A stretch of DNA of 26,614 bases, taken from NCBI GenBank assembly GCA_003833135.1, contig QZLH01000095.1, positions 42,245 through 68,858 on the forward strand, given 5' to 3'. Shown in pieces: positions 12,689-22,427 of the stretch. The translations under genes and the position numbers were made by a program. This DNA is from Oehlia diaphana (Eukaryota; Glomeromycota; Glomeromycetes; Glomerales; Glomeraceae). Below the pieces are notes generated by a model that was given only the letters and a program-made list of their open reading frames with translations, searched no databases and was not told the origin of the DNA. Position 1 is the stretch's first letter. Each line of letters opens with the position of its first letter.

Positions 12689-12724
12689 TAAGATAAATTT
12701 TTACCGACAAATTAGTAAAAAAAT
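12689..12724. terminator. 36-base convergent gene boundary
   Basis: The stop codons of the F-box gene (+) and uroporphyrinogen-III synthase (-) are 36 bases apart, so the two 3' untranslated regions and their polyadenylation sites must overlap the neighbouring transcription unit. Confidence 0.55.
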
Positions 12725-13639
12725 TCATTGATTATATCCATGAATTGATTTTGCTAAACTCTCTGCATCGGGTTTTGGGGATGTAATATTTACATTTATT
12801 TTTTTAATTTTTTCTAAATGATTACTTGTAGTTTTACCTATACTAGCAATCTTAATATCATTTTCCTCAAATAATTTATTTTTTAATAGTTCTAATGAAA
12901 TGTCAACTCCCGATGGACTAAAAAAAACTACCCAATCAATCATCTTCTCATAATTTAATAATTTCTCTAATTCATTAGGAAATAATGAATTTGGTCTGGT
13001 CTCATAAATTAATAATTCTTTTAAAATAAATCCTGATTCTTCCAATTTATTTGGTAAATAATCTTTTCTTTTATCTCCTACAAGAAATAATAATTTTAAA
13101 TGTTGAGAATTTTCTCTTTCTTGCGAAGAACAATTAAAATATTTTATTATATAATCTGCCAATATCTCTGAACTTCCTGATTCATCTCCATACGGATTAA
13201 CATTCAATTCTCTTATTGCTTTTGCTGTTGATTTACCAACAACAAAATATGGTAATTTCTTCCATTTGTCTAAAACATCTTTTTTCTCATCTATAAAAAT
13301 AATTAATCTATCTCAATTCAAAGGAGATTGATTACATTGAAACAGATCAGATGAAATTTCATTATATTTACCGGAAGAAAAGAATGCTTGTTCCCATGCT
13401 ATTTTAAGTCCTTCAACGGCTCTTTGACTAGTAGTTATTACCCCTCTATATTTATTGTCTGCTTCATTCTTTAATATATTAGTTAATTCATTTATATTAA
13501 CCAAAGAGTGTTCGAGAAGCGGTAAATAAAGTATTTCATAATTTCCTAGTTCACGGAATTTTTGTTCATAAATATCTACGTTTGAATCAGCTTGTATTTG
13601 TTTTTCCTTTAAAAGCAATATTGTTTTTGAACGTGACAT
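12725..13639 (-). CDS. HEM4: Uroporphyrinogen-III synthase (haem biosynthesis), 2 exons, 289 aa
   Basis: Exon 1 is 13639-13336 and exon 2 is 13290-12725, with a 45-base intron (GTAATC...TATAG). The protein is 289 aa, close to yeast Hem4 (about 275). It starts MSRSKTILLLKEKQ, and the N-terminal lobe has the family pattern YLPLLEHSLVN and RGVITTSQRAVEGL. The middle has PYFVVGKSTAKAIREL. The C-terminal lobe has LLFLVGDKRKDYLPNKLEES, then WVVFFSPSGVDISLELL, IASIGKTTSNHL and a closing PKPDAESLAKSI. VFFSPSG and SIGKTT are the most diagnostic. The enzyme closes hydroxymethylbilane into uroporphyrinogen III with inversion of ring D. An open frame continues 9 bases upstream through a TTG, but the ATG at 13639 gives the family-like start. 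Confidence 0.92.
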
Positions 13640-14073
13640 TATTCGCAAACAAAAAAAGGACGAAAAGCATGAAAGATTTGTTTCTGGTTGGACATCATTT
13701 CCTAATTATATCAAAGATGCTGTAATACTTTTATTCACGTGCCTTTACCATCAAGATTTTTTGATTTGGACGAAGATATAGATAATTGGATACGTTAGAT
13801 TTAAATTCTAACAAACATGGGCTCGTGTATCTTTGTTTTGAAGAACAATTTATGTAGTGCAAAGTAGCAATTATACAATTTGAAGACAGTAGATTTCCGC
13901 AATATTTTATCACTTTTATTTAATAAAATATAGTTCTAAATAAAAATATATTAAATAACTAAAAATATTCTCTGATAACATTCTTTATAATTTCTCAAAA
14001 AATTAAAGTAGCCAAATTTAAGCGAATCGAATATAGTAAACCCTTAGTATGGGAAGTAAGCCCGTATTATACG
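13640..14073. other. Spacer between uroporphyrinogen-III synthase and the small C2H2 gene
   Basis: About 430 bases. It should contain the promoter of uroporphyrinogen-III synthase and the 3' end of the C2H2 gene. On the plus strand a short reading frame ending at about 13799 would encode PSRFFDLDEDIDNWIR and a stop, unusually protein-like for such AT-rich DNA. It has no obvious partner exon. A minus-strand frame (13913-13731) has no recognisable domain. Confidence 0.35.
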
Positions 14074-14682
14074 TTATTTTTTACCAGCCGTTTCAACAAA
14101 TCCTGGGAAACATTCTTCCAATTTTTTACCATGTTTATTATCGGCGTGTTCTTCCAAACTAAAAGACAACAACAAAAAAAAATATATTAGTTTATTACAA
14201 AATGAAGTGGTTTGTTAATCCTTAAATATATACTTACGCTTTCTTTCTTACAGTACATAAGAATGTGTTCCGACAAACTTGACATACTATATTCTTGGCA
14301 GCCTCATTCTAATCAATTAAATTAATTAAAATAAAAAAAGACAAAAATAAAAAAATAAATGAATTTATAAAAAATCAAACCACTTTCTTGTATTTATTCA
14401 ATTATTCTTCATGTTTTCTACATTTTATTCTCCAAAAAGTTTTTGAGACATTTTATTAATAACTATGAATACTTCAATTATCCTCCTTTGAAGCTTGTAA
14501 CTTACCGTTTTCAACTGACTTGTTGGTCCTTTTTTCGCATCATTTTTTGCTCGTTCACGTTTATGTTGTGCCTTTTGTCCCTTTAATAATTAAATAAAGA
14601 AATAAAAAATGTTACGAAAAAAAGTAATTTTCTCTCGTGAAATAACCAATAAAAGTCGTTACAGGTTTCATACGTTGCCCAT
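14074..14682 (-). CDS. Small basic C2H2 protein of the At2g23090/ZNF706-like family, 4 exons, 79 aa
   Basis: Minus-strand exons: 14682-14674 (ATG plus two codons), 14580-14506, 14308-14238 and 14158-14074. All joins use GTATG/GTAAG donors and are in frame, giving 79 aa, the usual length of this family. The N-terminus MGNGQKAQHKRERAKNDAKK is a basic 4F5/SERF-like stretch. The zinc finger follows: C37 and C40 (VCQVC), then H56 and H61 (EEHADNKH), with KLEECFPGF after it. The order basic leader, C-x2-C, H-x4-H, CFP matches plant At2g23090-type proteins and is related to ZNF706. The function is poorly known; RNA or nucleic-acid association is often assumed. No single exon exceeds 29 codons, so an ORF scan misses this gene. 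Confidence 0.85.
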
Positions 14683-16168
14683 TTTCGCAATCTAGATTTT
14701 TCAAAAAAAAAAAAAAAAAAAAAAAAAGAGTATTAGGTTTTTTTTTTTTTTACAAACAAATAAAAATTATATTATGTTCACATGATGTTACTTCATTTTC
14801 CCCTCCATTTTTTTTTACAAAAGGTTATCGGGTGATCGATTCAAGATGGTTCTGCTAGGTATGTTAGGTATGGGCGAATGACACAATTTTTAGGGGTCTT
14901 TTAATGCAAGTCGGAAAATAAATAATGCATGACCTAATACCAGAAATCCGGATTATAAATGCCAATAGATTATCGGGTAAACAGTTATTTTATTATTATA
15001 AGAGATATCTTTTTTTTTTCTAATATATTGAGAGTTTGTTAAAAAGCAATTTGTCATTTTGTCATTGTAAATTCCCCAAATTTTGTACATAAAGAACTTT
15101 TTTAATGACCTTATTAAAGAAAGAAATAGTTACGTTTTTTGTGTAGTATAATGAAATTAAAAATATGAGTCATACGATATGCAAACTTAACTTAATAAAT
15201 CCAATTGCATAACTGTATACCTGAATCCAATATTAAAAAAGAGTGATTAACTGACGGGTTCTTCGGGTTCTTATTATTGAAAAAACAAAAACTAACCCCT
15301 AAATTATATGATGATCGACATTTTTTTCACGGCTAATTTATGAAAATCGGAAATAAAAAAATATAATCAATTAACTACAAAGGGGAATGGATGGGTTCCC
15401 ATACATGAATTTAAAAAAACAGTGCGCGCATAGTGCGTGGAATGTATATTTTAGGGCGGATCGAGGTACCAAACATTGCGACATCGGGCATTTGAAATTG
15501 GACTTAACCTAAGTCTGTGCATCAACATCAATTTCGAAGGTCATTCAAAGAAATCCATCGCGTTTCGGATAAAGTTCATTGTTAATAAATAATAAGCCAT
15601 AGTCACCGTAGGATCAACATACTCGGGATCAGTCCCCAAAAGAAAGCACTGTGACTTTTTCACATACTGGGTACCCATTAAATTTAGCCGACTTAACCTG
15701 AAAAAGATAACGCGGGGCTGGGCAATTTATACGGGTCCTATTTTTTATAAAACCATTCGTATTTTATTTAATAAATTGACGAAATGTTAAAGGTTATTAA
15801 AAAACGTTTTTTTTTTAACAATTTATTTGTATTTGTATTGTCATAATTATATAATTATTTCGTTCATTATATTATAACTTAAAGGACTTAGATAAAAAAT
15901 AACGAACCCATATATATTAAAGAACAACTAACCACGAGGACAATCTAAAATATTTTTCTTATTTAGGTTATAAATGTCACATTACATCATAAGTCATAAC
16001 ATATTATGTTCATTAAATTACTATATAAATTTCATCATATAAATAAACTTTAATTGGATTAGGAATATAAGAAAAGAAAAAATTAACATAGTTATTTTTT
16101 TTATATTTTTTTCCTTACGAGAGGCGCGAAAAAAAAAAATTATTTAAATTTAATTTAAAATTAACAAC
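14683..16168. other. 1.5 kb spacer with no gene recognised; GC-richer block at about 15420-15720
   Basis: It starts with a long A tract and a T tract (14702-14750). No open frame over about 60 codons exists on either strand. The block at about 15420-15720 is clearly less AT-rich than its surroundings (it contains CGCGCATAGTGCGTGG, GGGCGGATCGAGG and AACGCGGGGCTGGG) but shows no coding pattern and no tRNA-like folding that I can see. It could be regulatory DNA for the gene at 16169, an untranslated exon or a non-coding RNA. Confidence 0.35.
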
Positions 16169-17266
16169 ATGTCTTCAATGGATTGGCGTTCTCTTGTTTC
16201 TACAGATGAAAGGCTTACTAGTATTCTCAGAATTGCGGAATTAGCTCATGCTGTTCAACCGTTTAACGAAGTATTGAACCGTGCTAGACAAGCAGAAGCA
16301 GGCGTCTTTCAAAGAGCAACTTCTCGGGTAATTTTACCGTGTCTTTTAATCCCAAAAAGTTTCTTTGCCTTTTCTAACGTGTTTAGAATGACACATATGT
16401 AGGAAAATTATACTGCTTCTATGGAACAACTAGTTAGCTATATGAAAAAGACAATAGAGGACAAAACAAAACAACATCTTGAACAACTAGCAGAGAAGGA
16501 ATATAAAGAATTGTCTGATAACCAAACGAATAATTTGGCAAAAAATTCAAAAACTGAAGAACAATCTGATCAATTATCAAAAAAACAATTAGAACTTAAA
16601 AATTTATGGAAAAAACGTATTGAAGAGATTATGGAACAACTGCGTCGCCAGCAACAAACGCAATCACAACGTCTTTATCTATTATTACAGAATCTACAAC
16701 TTCAACAATTATTGCAGCAAAAAAAGACTCGTCAAACTCAATCCACAAACATAACTCCGTTCTTGCAACAAGAAGTTTTGTTACCACAACCTAGTGTATC
16801 AGTATTGCAAACAAATTTATCAACTATTCAACAATCTATTAATCCTTTATTCCAACAACAACCTACAATTATATTTCAACAGCAACAGACAATTCCTCAA
16901 TTTTATCAGCCACAAACATATTCTTTTCAACACCAACCGATGACTGTTCAACAATTATTTACTCTTACACAACCTTCTTTTACAGTACAGCCACTAATCA
17001 CTCATCAGGCTCTTCCGAACTTAACTACTCCATTAAAATGTGAACAATCACAATCTTTACCACAAGATACTTCTTATTACCTTGTAAAGGATGCAAACAT
17101 ACATAAGGAAGCTTTCAAAGAGGCTTTGAAATTGCCAATAAATGAACAAAAAAGACATCCTCCACCCGGCGAACCTGTAATACCTGTTCATGCTTTAAAG
17201 GTTGAAGGTTCTGATACCGCTTCTCAAGTCCAACTCCACCATCAGTTCAAACAAAATTGTCAATAA
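16169..17266 (+). CDS. Hypothetical glutamine-rich protein, 2 exons, 340 aa
   Basis: Exon 1 is 16169-16327 and exon 2 is 16403-17266, joined through GTAATT...TGTAG, giving 340 aa. I do not recognise a family. Residues 1-53 (MSSMDWRSLVSTDERLTSIL...) are ordinary, probably helical sequence. About 54-150 is a charged, K/E/Q-rich helix with coiled-coil character (EEIMEQLRRQQQ). About 130-250 is very rich in Q with P, T, L and F (QQSINPLFQQQP, FYQPQTYSFQHQP), a type of low complexity often seen in transcription regulators and RNA-granule proteins. The C-terminus returns to ordered-looking sequence (KEAFKEALKLPINEQKRHPP, then PVIPVHALKVEG). There is no signal peptide or membrane segment. Splicing is supported because exon 1 runs straight into in-frame exon 2. 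It could be a transcription-related factor, but that is a guess from composition. Confidence 0.75.
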
Positions 17267-18240
17267 GATAAATCAAAGTTGATGATGTCGCCATTTGAGA
17301 TCATATGGTATGCCTATAATTATAGATAGAAGTACTAAAAAAGTCAACTATCTATAGACGAATTATGGACACAACTATCCCGTGGCGCGACGGCTCTCAC
17401 ATACGTGGTACCAAATATGCATACTGCGTACATCCGGCAACATTTGGAAGCGCTGATCTTTCTAATCTTTATTAATATTAATCATGATTTTTTTCATGAT
17501 AATTATAAACAATTGGTAAATATATTGCTAACTATATTTTTTTTTTTTTCTTTTTTTTCTTTTAATTTTCATTAGATTCATTTGTTTGGGTCTTACGATT
17601 ATAAAATTCAACGCTCACTTCAAAATTCGGATTTTGTCTTTAGGAACGAACCGAGATTTGTGCAACCTTGTTATGATTCGTGTTCACCTCTATTTTACAA
17701 ATAATTGGAAAGGTTTTTTAATGTAAAAAAAAAAAAAAAATAATGAGTGTGTATATATATGTTAAAGTATAAATATTTTTGTTATTTAAAATAAAATAAA
17801 TTATTTTTATATTATATTATTTTTGGGGGGTTTTTGTGGCAATCTTTTAAAATTATCTCTTCGCCTATCCTTAGCCTTACATATTTACCCATAATATAAT
17901 ATATCCTTTTTATTCAATAAATTCGGATCTAATTCTTCAAATCATAAAAAATCCAATTCTTTTATAATGTAATTATTTCTTCCATTTTTCATTAATTTTG
18001 GTCACTTTCTTTTTAATTAGAATAGCCTAACTGACAAAAAAAAGCTTTCGTAATTCCATTTATATATGTAAGTCATTTATTGTACATATCATTATTAAAC
18101 AAAAAAGAACACTTTTTATAAATTATTATAAATATCTAATTAGTTTCATGAAAATTTGTCTCACCCTTCCGTTTTTGACTTTTAATTAATGCACACGTTA
18201 CCTACATATCTTTTGAATAAAAATAAACGAATAAAAATGC
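17267..18240. other. 3' flank of the Q-rich gene and AT-rich spacer
   Basis: The first 200 bases are GC-richer 3' untranslated sequence with a 9-base perfect inverted repeat (17321-17329 with 17348-17356, loop 18) that could form a hairpin in the transcript. Poly-T and poly-A tracts follow (about 17538-17560 and 17725-17741), then featureless AT-rich DNA. No gene is seen. Confidence 0.45.
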
Positions 18241-18267
18241 GTTGTACATGATCGATTGACCAGATTT

Positions 18268-18480
18268 TGGTCATTATACCTCTCGCTCCTTCAACTGAAA
18301 CATATAGACCTTCAATGGTAAGTATATTTAGATACTTTTATTGATCAACTATTTTTTTATTAGTTGAGAATTATGGAACAAATCGAAACTAGCGTGAAAA
18401 ATTCGCTTTATACGAATCAGGTATCAAATAATGCATTGCCCACAAAAGATTTTTTCAATACGATTACAATTAGTTGGTAG
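18268..18480 (+). other. Possible exon pair of an unknown or broken gene
   Basis: After a CAG at about 18264, the open stretch encodes ILVIIPLAPSTETYRPSM and ends at a GTAAGT donor (about 18318). After a TTATTAG acceptor (about 18363) the same frame continues LRIMEQIETSVKNSLYTNQ. The frame then runs on to a TAG at 18480, or is cut by a GTATCA donor at 18421. The text is more protein-like than the surrounding DNA and the splice sites are canonical. However, no start codon is visible, a TGA lies just upstream, and I do not recognise the protein. It may be a fragment of a gene cut off by transposon activity. Confidence 0.3.
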
Positions 18481-18592
18481 GCATGTATAATCATACGAGT
18501 AACGAGTGACACCTCTTGGAGGTTTCTTCCTGGCCAAAGTCACCAAGAAGGCATGCCATTTCTAATAAGAACTATGATGATTTGAAGGTTAA

Positions 18593-18784
18593 TACCGTAT
18601 AGTACTGACTAAGGGACCTCCCATTTTAACGTACCCCTTATAATATACCCGGGTATGGTATGTAGATATGTAGAGAATAATTTTAATTCTGGTAAAATTA
18701 GGCTAATTCTGGCCGATTTCTTCAATTTTTTAAATAGGGTAAATTGATTTGTACCCGTGATACCTTAGTCAGTGCCATGCGGTA
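18593..18784. mobile_element. Miniature inverted-repeat element (about 190 bp) with TA-flanked ends
   Basis: Bases 18593-18614 and the reverse complement of 18763-18784 match at 19 of 22 positions, all three differences being transitions; the inner 11 bases (ACTGACTAAGG) are identical. Both arms begin TACCG, so a TA on each side may be the duplicated target, as for Tc1/mariner-type elements. The interior has no coding capacity and includes a small GC-rich palindrome (ATACCCGGGTAT, about 18645). The size fits a MITE. It lies right in front of the dead transposon gene. Confidence 0.65.
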
Positions 18785-18785
18785 T

Positions 18786-20030
18786 ATTACCAGACGAATT
18801 GTTAAGAGTAATTACCGGATTACGTTTTGCACTATGCTATAAGCAGGCCACAAACAAGATTCACATTGTGTTTCTTGGAAACTCCATCTTTTTAAAGATT
18901 TATCATATGAAGCCCTTGGTGTGGATGATCTGCGTATTTCTGGGGATGGTAGGAACGTGGGTAGAAAAGTCAAACACGTTATCATCACATGTACAATTTT
19001 AGATGATATACAGTATATACAAAGCTGAACATCATTACACAATTATTCTATTTCCAGGGAATGAGAATTATATACTATTACAAAAAATGAGAACACCAAT
19101 TGCTCATAAATTAAATGATTTAATTTTGAATGGATTGAAAGATTTAAATGGTACAGTATGGAAAATCAATCCATATTTTAGTAGTAACTGGAAATTTATG
19201 GTGATCATACTTGGCTTTAATGCTCCAAACTCAAGGTATTTTTGTCCATGGTGTCTTTGTACAAAAGAAGATATTGGAAACAGGCAAAAAGTATGTATTA
19301 TTGAAAAAACATACATCAAATCAAGCCAGCTTTTTTTTAATAATAATTCAACAGTAAAATCACCACCAGGTCATACTAAGCTTCCTTTGCTTCAAATAAT
19401 TCCCCTGGATCACTATATTCTGGATAAATTATATATAATATTAGAATATGAAATCAGTTATAGGATTTAGCAATTTAAGAACTCAAAATGAAAAATCAAT
19501 TTAATGAATTAACAAGAACAAAAATAATTGCAGAAATGAATAGAATTAAAATCTCATTTAGTTTTTTGGCAGGAACAGGAAATGCAAAACTGGTCTCATA
19601 CTTTGCTAATGGAAGGTAATAAAGAGATTATATTAAAAAATTTCAATTTTGAAGTTATTTTTAATGAGAAATGTGCATTTTTAATTAATCATTTATAGTG
19701 AGATCTTTATTAATTCTATATTAATATAAAATCTAATGAGACTAATCTGTCTTAATTTGCAAATCAAGTAAAGGAATGGTTGGATTTATTTCTTGCTTCT
19801 TTTCAAGAGAAACCTAATACTATTAATTTTAAAATGGGTTTATATCGTCCAAAAGATGTAACACTATACAGTATATGCATGTTTTAGTCAATCATTTATC
19901 TGAATTTATGAAAAGGCATCAGAAATTTGGATTAGATGTTTTTCTTGTAGTCCAATGGAAAAGAAAAATCATGATCAAGTTTTTGCATTTTTTCAAAAAA
20001 TAATGAAAAGATGATGAAAAAGACATAGAA
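18786..20030 (+). pseudogene. Decayed transposon-derived gene (transposase-like family known from Rhizophagus), several frameshifts and stops
   Basis: Recognisable pieces appear in order but in changing frames: DLRISGDGRNVGRKVKHV (about 18928-18981), KAEHHYTIILFPGNENY, YFSSNWKFMVIILGFNAP, RYFCPWCLCTKEDIGNR, PLDHYILDKLYIIL, FWQEQEMQNWSHTLLMEG, VKEWLDLFLASFQEKP, LVNHLSEFMKRHQKFGL and SCSPMEKKNHDQVFAFFQK. From memory these are the successive conserved blocks of a multicopy protein family in Rhizophagus genomes thought to derive from a DNA transposon; I cannot confirm the superfamily here. The longest intact frame is 19003-19470. Frames change near 19000, 19470, 19550, 19700 and 19885, with in-frame stops between, so it cannot encode one protein. 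The CPWC pair suggests a zinc-binding part. Confidence 0.75.
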
Positions 20031-20249
20031 GAAGTCAGTCATTTTTAAAATTTTACATTATAAAAATAAATTATTATATTTTGTTCAAAAGGATACCATA
20101 GATAAATACCCAAGACTTCAACATATTTACATTAAAAAAAACTAAAAAATTAAAAATCTATATATATGCAAACTGTTTTATTCATGTAAATTGTAAATAG
20201 TATAATACAGTATATAATAAATTTTACAAATTTTTATTAATATTTTCTA

Positions 20250-20420
20250 ATAAACCTTAATATAGTGAACTCTTGATATAGTAAATTTTTCAGACAATTA
20301 TAATAAATTTCCTTTTACTATAACAAATTGACCAATTAAATCTTTTAAAATTTTTACTATAACTCTATAATAAAGTTGAGGTTTGGAATCTAGAATTCGT
20401 TTTAATAAGGGTTAACTGTA
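20250..20420. repeat. AT-rich repeat resembling a transposon end
   Basis: The stretch has the recurring wording of transposon ends in such genomes, with tATAGTGAACTCTTGATATAGTA followed by CTATAACAAATT and CTATAACTCTATAATAAAG. The similarity is by eye and partial; no matching opposite terminus is found nearby. It may be the worn end of the element whose pseudogene lies to the left. Confidence 0.3.
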
Positions 20421-20465
20421 AATATCTATGATAATAATATTTGTTATACCCAAAATCTTAAACTA

Positions 20466-20630
20466 ATATGGGTATTTTGCAGTAGAAAGGGACGAAACTA
20501 CTAAAAAAAATAAAAAATAAGTTAATATAAAATCTAAACAAATTATAGCATTTAGAATATTTTTGGTATATAAAAGAAAATTTGAATTTTTTTAGTAGTT
20601 TTGTCCCTTTCTACTGCAAAGCGCCCATAT
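20466..20630. mobile_element. MITE, about 165 bp, with about 44-bp terminal inverted repeats
   Basis: The left arm (20466-20509) and the reverse complement of the right arm (20587-20630) are nearly identical. The core GCAGTAGAAAGGGAC is shared exactly, followed by one mismatch and then AAACTACTAAAAAAA. The outer ATATGGG is also shared. Only about 77 AT-rich bases separate the arms, so the element has no coding capacity and could fold as a hairpin. Confidence 0.75.
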
Positions 20631-21231
20631 ATTATACTAATGTTCTATTTTTTTTTACATTTTCTCTACTTTTCTTATATTTCCACTTAACTGTTAATTT
20701 AGATAATTAAATTTTTTTAACCTATTTTTTGGAATCCAATTATCACTTTGATCAAAGAGACTTTCTTAATTAATATTTTATTCAGCTTGTGCATCAAATA
20801 ATACAACAAAAATTTGTTGATTATTATCAAAAAATTTACACTTCCAATTTGAGTTATCAAATAAATTAGCTATTTGTGTATATTATCGATAAAAAATGTT
20901 CTATCCTTACACATATTATATACATATCAGATATTCAAAATGTAGAAAATCATACACAAATAATACACATATCATATACACATTAGGTACTTATATATAT
21001 CGTATACTTATTAGGTATCTGATATATATATGATATATATATTAATACCTAATATGTTGAAATGCTCTGATTCCCTCATAAGAGTTGCTACGTTGAATCA
21101 GGTTTCATGATTAGTATGTGGAATCAAATAAGGTTAGTAATAAAAACACGTGATGAGCAAAAATAAAATACAACTTCAAATCGTAACTCAGTTTATTAGA
21201 GTGAATTATCCATGTATTTATACAAATATAG
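20631..21231. other. AT-rich spacer with one dispersed repeat copy and a short palindrome
   Basis: No gene is seen. It includes copy A of a dispersed repeat (about 20885-20985) and an imperfect palindrome around TTAGGTAT...ATACCTAA (21011-21018 with 21045-21052) with an AT-alternating loop. Confidence 0.4.
20885..20985 (+). repeat. Dispersed repeat, copy A
   Basis: It shares CATATCAGATAYTYAAAATG, GTAGAAAATCATA and AATAATACACATATCATA with copy B (22428-22545, opposite orientation) and copy C (23490-23595, same orientation). About 100 bases are alignable by eye. The copies are too diverged to be recent. Confidence 0.6.
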
Positions 21232-21643
21232 AGGTCGTCTAAAGCGGGGGCAAATCATGTGATTCAGTGTAATTTTAATTAAATTAATTTTTTATAAAGA
21301 AAGATTAATAGAAACTTTAAAATCATAATATAAGCGTATTTTTATCTGCTTTGCAAGTTTACTTAAGGAAAAAAAGTGGATTTTGAATATTATTTTTGAC
21401 TTTACATATGAATGAACGAAACTTTACCAATCATATCCAAAAATGGATAACAAAATTGAAAAAGTCAAATAAATCAAAAACGGCATTCAAAACCCTACTC
21501 TGCGCTCTATGTAAACTTGCAGAGCAGGCAAAAATGCATTTAAAATGTATGTTTAGAATGGTTAAATATAAGGTAAAAAGTTTTATTTTATGAAAACAAT
21601 TTTTTTCTGAAGTCACGTGATTTGCCCCTGCTTTAGACGACCT
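21232..21643. mobile_element. Foldback-type element, about 410 bp, inverted repeat along nearly its whole length
   Basis: The outer arms AGGTCGTCTAAAGCGGGGGC and the reverse complement of 21613-21643 differ at only a few positions over about 33 bases. Further in, TTTGCAAGTTTACT (about 21350) pairs with GTAAACTTGCAGAG (about 21511), and GTGGATTTTGAATATT pairs with the GCATTCAAAACCC region, so pairing continues almost to the centre at about 21437. The open frames inside (21396-21593 plus, 21616-21431 minus) are by-products of the palindrome. The outer arms are relatively GC-rich and well kept; the inner arms have decayed. Confidence 0.75.
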
Positions 21644-21793
21644 TCAAATATAGTAACACAAAAATATCCTTCTTAATAGAACTATAATGTAATAAATGAC
21701 ATCATATACCCAGTTTATACTCATTTGATAGGAGTAACTCCCTTGTTATCCTTAAGTGTTCCTGTGTATCGTACCCTGGATCAGTTTATACTC

Positions 21794-22208
21794 CTTTACA
21801 GAAACTTTAAGTTTTCAAGTGATATCATTTTGATATCATTTCGATATCATTTTAATATAGATTTAATATTAATATGATATTGAAATAAAGTATTATCATT
21901 TTGATATTATTTCAATATTAAATCGATATCAAAATGATATCAAACTGATAATAGAAATGACATCGAAACAACATCTTTAAGTTTAATTTAAAGATATTAT
22001 TTCGATATCATTTTAATTATCATTTCGATATTATTTCGATATTGATTTAATATTGAAATGATATCGAAATAATAATACTTTATTTCGATATTGTATCAAT
22101 ATTAAATCTATATTAAAATAATATCAAAATGATATCAAAATGATACCGTTAAGATAAACTTAATGATATCGATTCTATATTGATTAAAAATGTTAAATTT
22201 CTGTAAAG
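21794..22208. mobile_element. Palindromic element, about 415 bp, built of GATATC/ATTTCGATAT-like units
   Basis: The ends CTTTACAGAAA (21794-21804) and TTTCTGTAAAG (22198-22208) are perfect inverted repeats. The interior is a run of short degenerate units such as GATATCATTTTGATATCATT on one side and their complements on the other, around a central palindrome CTTTAAGTTTAATTTAAAG (about 21975-21993). It has no coding frame. Unit-by-unit composition and whole-length symmetry make it unlike an ordinary microsatellite. Confidence 0.7.
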
Positions 22209-22427
22209 TCGTGACCTGAAGTAGATTATATCCTTATCGATCATAATTTTGGTCAATTTATACTCATAACTGGAAGTGAATCATTTTCCTTTTATATCCA
22301 ATTCTCTAATGATCTGCATTACTGTCCATTCCTAAATTACGTTCCTTTTAGTTCTTGTAATTCCCATAATTCTTGCTCCACCTACGACTTTTATTTTTCA
22401 TTAATTTATGCTTGATTCTTGGCGGTT

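Noticed and set aside
13731..13913. 60-codon minus-strand frame upstream of uroporphyrinogen-III synthase
   Set aside because: It has no join to the synthase that improves the protein, and the synthase already has a good ATG start.
18812..19319. Minus-strand frames over the transposon pseudogene
   Set aside because: They are antisense to the recognisable plus-strand blocks.
21396..21616. 65- and 61-codon frames at the centre of the first foldback element
   Set aside because: They arise on both strands of an inverted repeat and have no recognisable domain.
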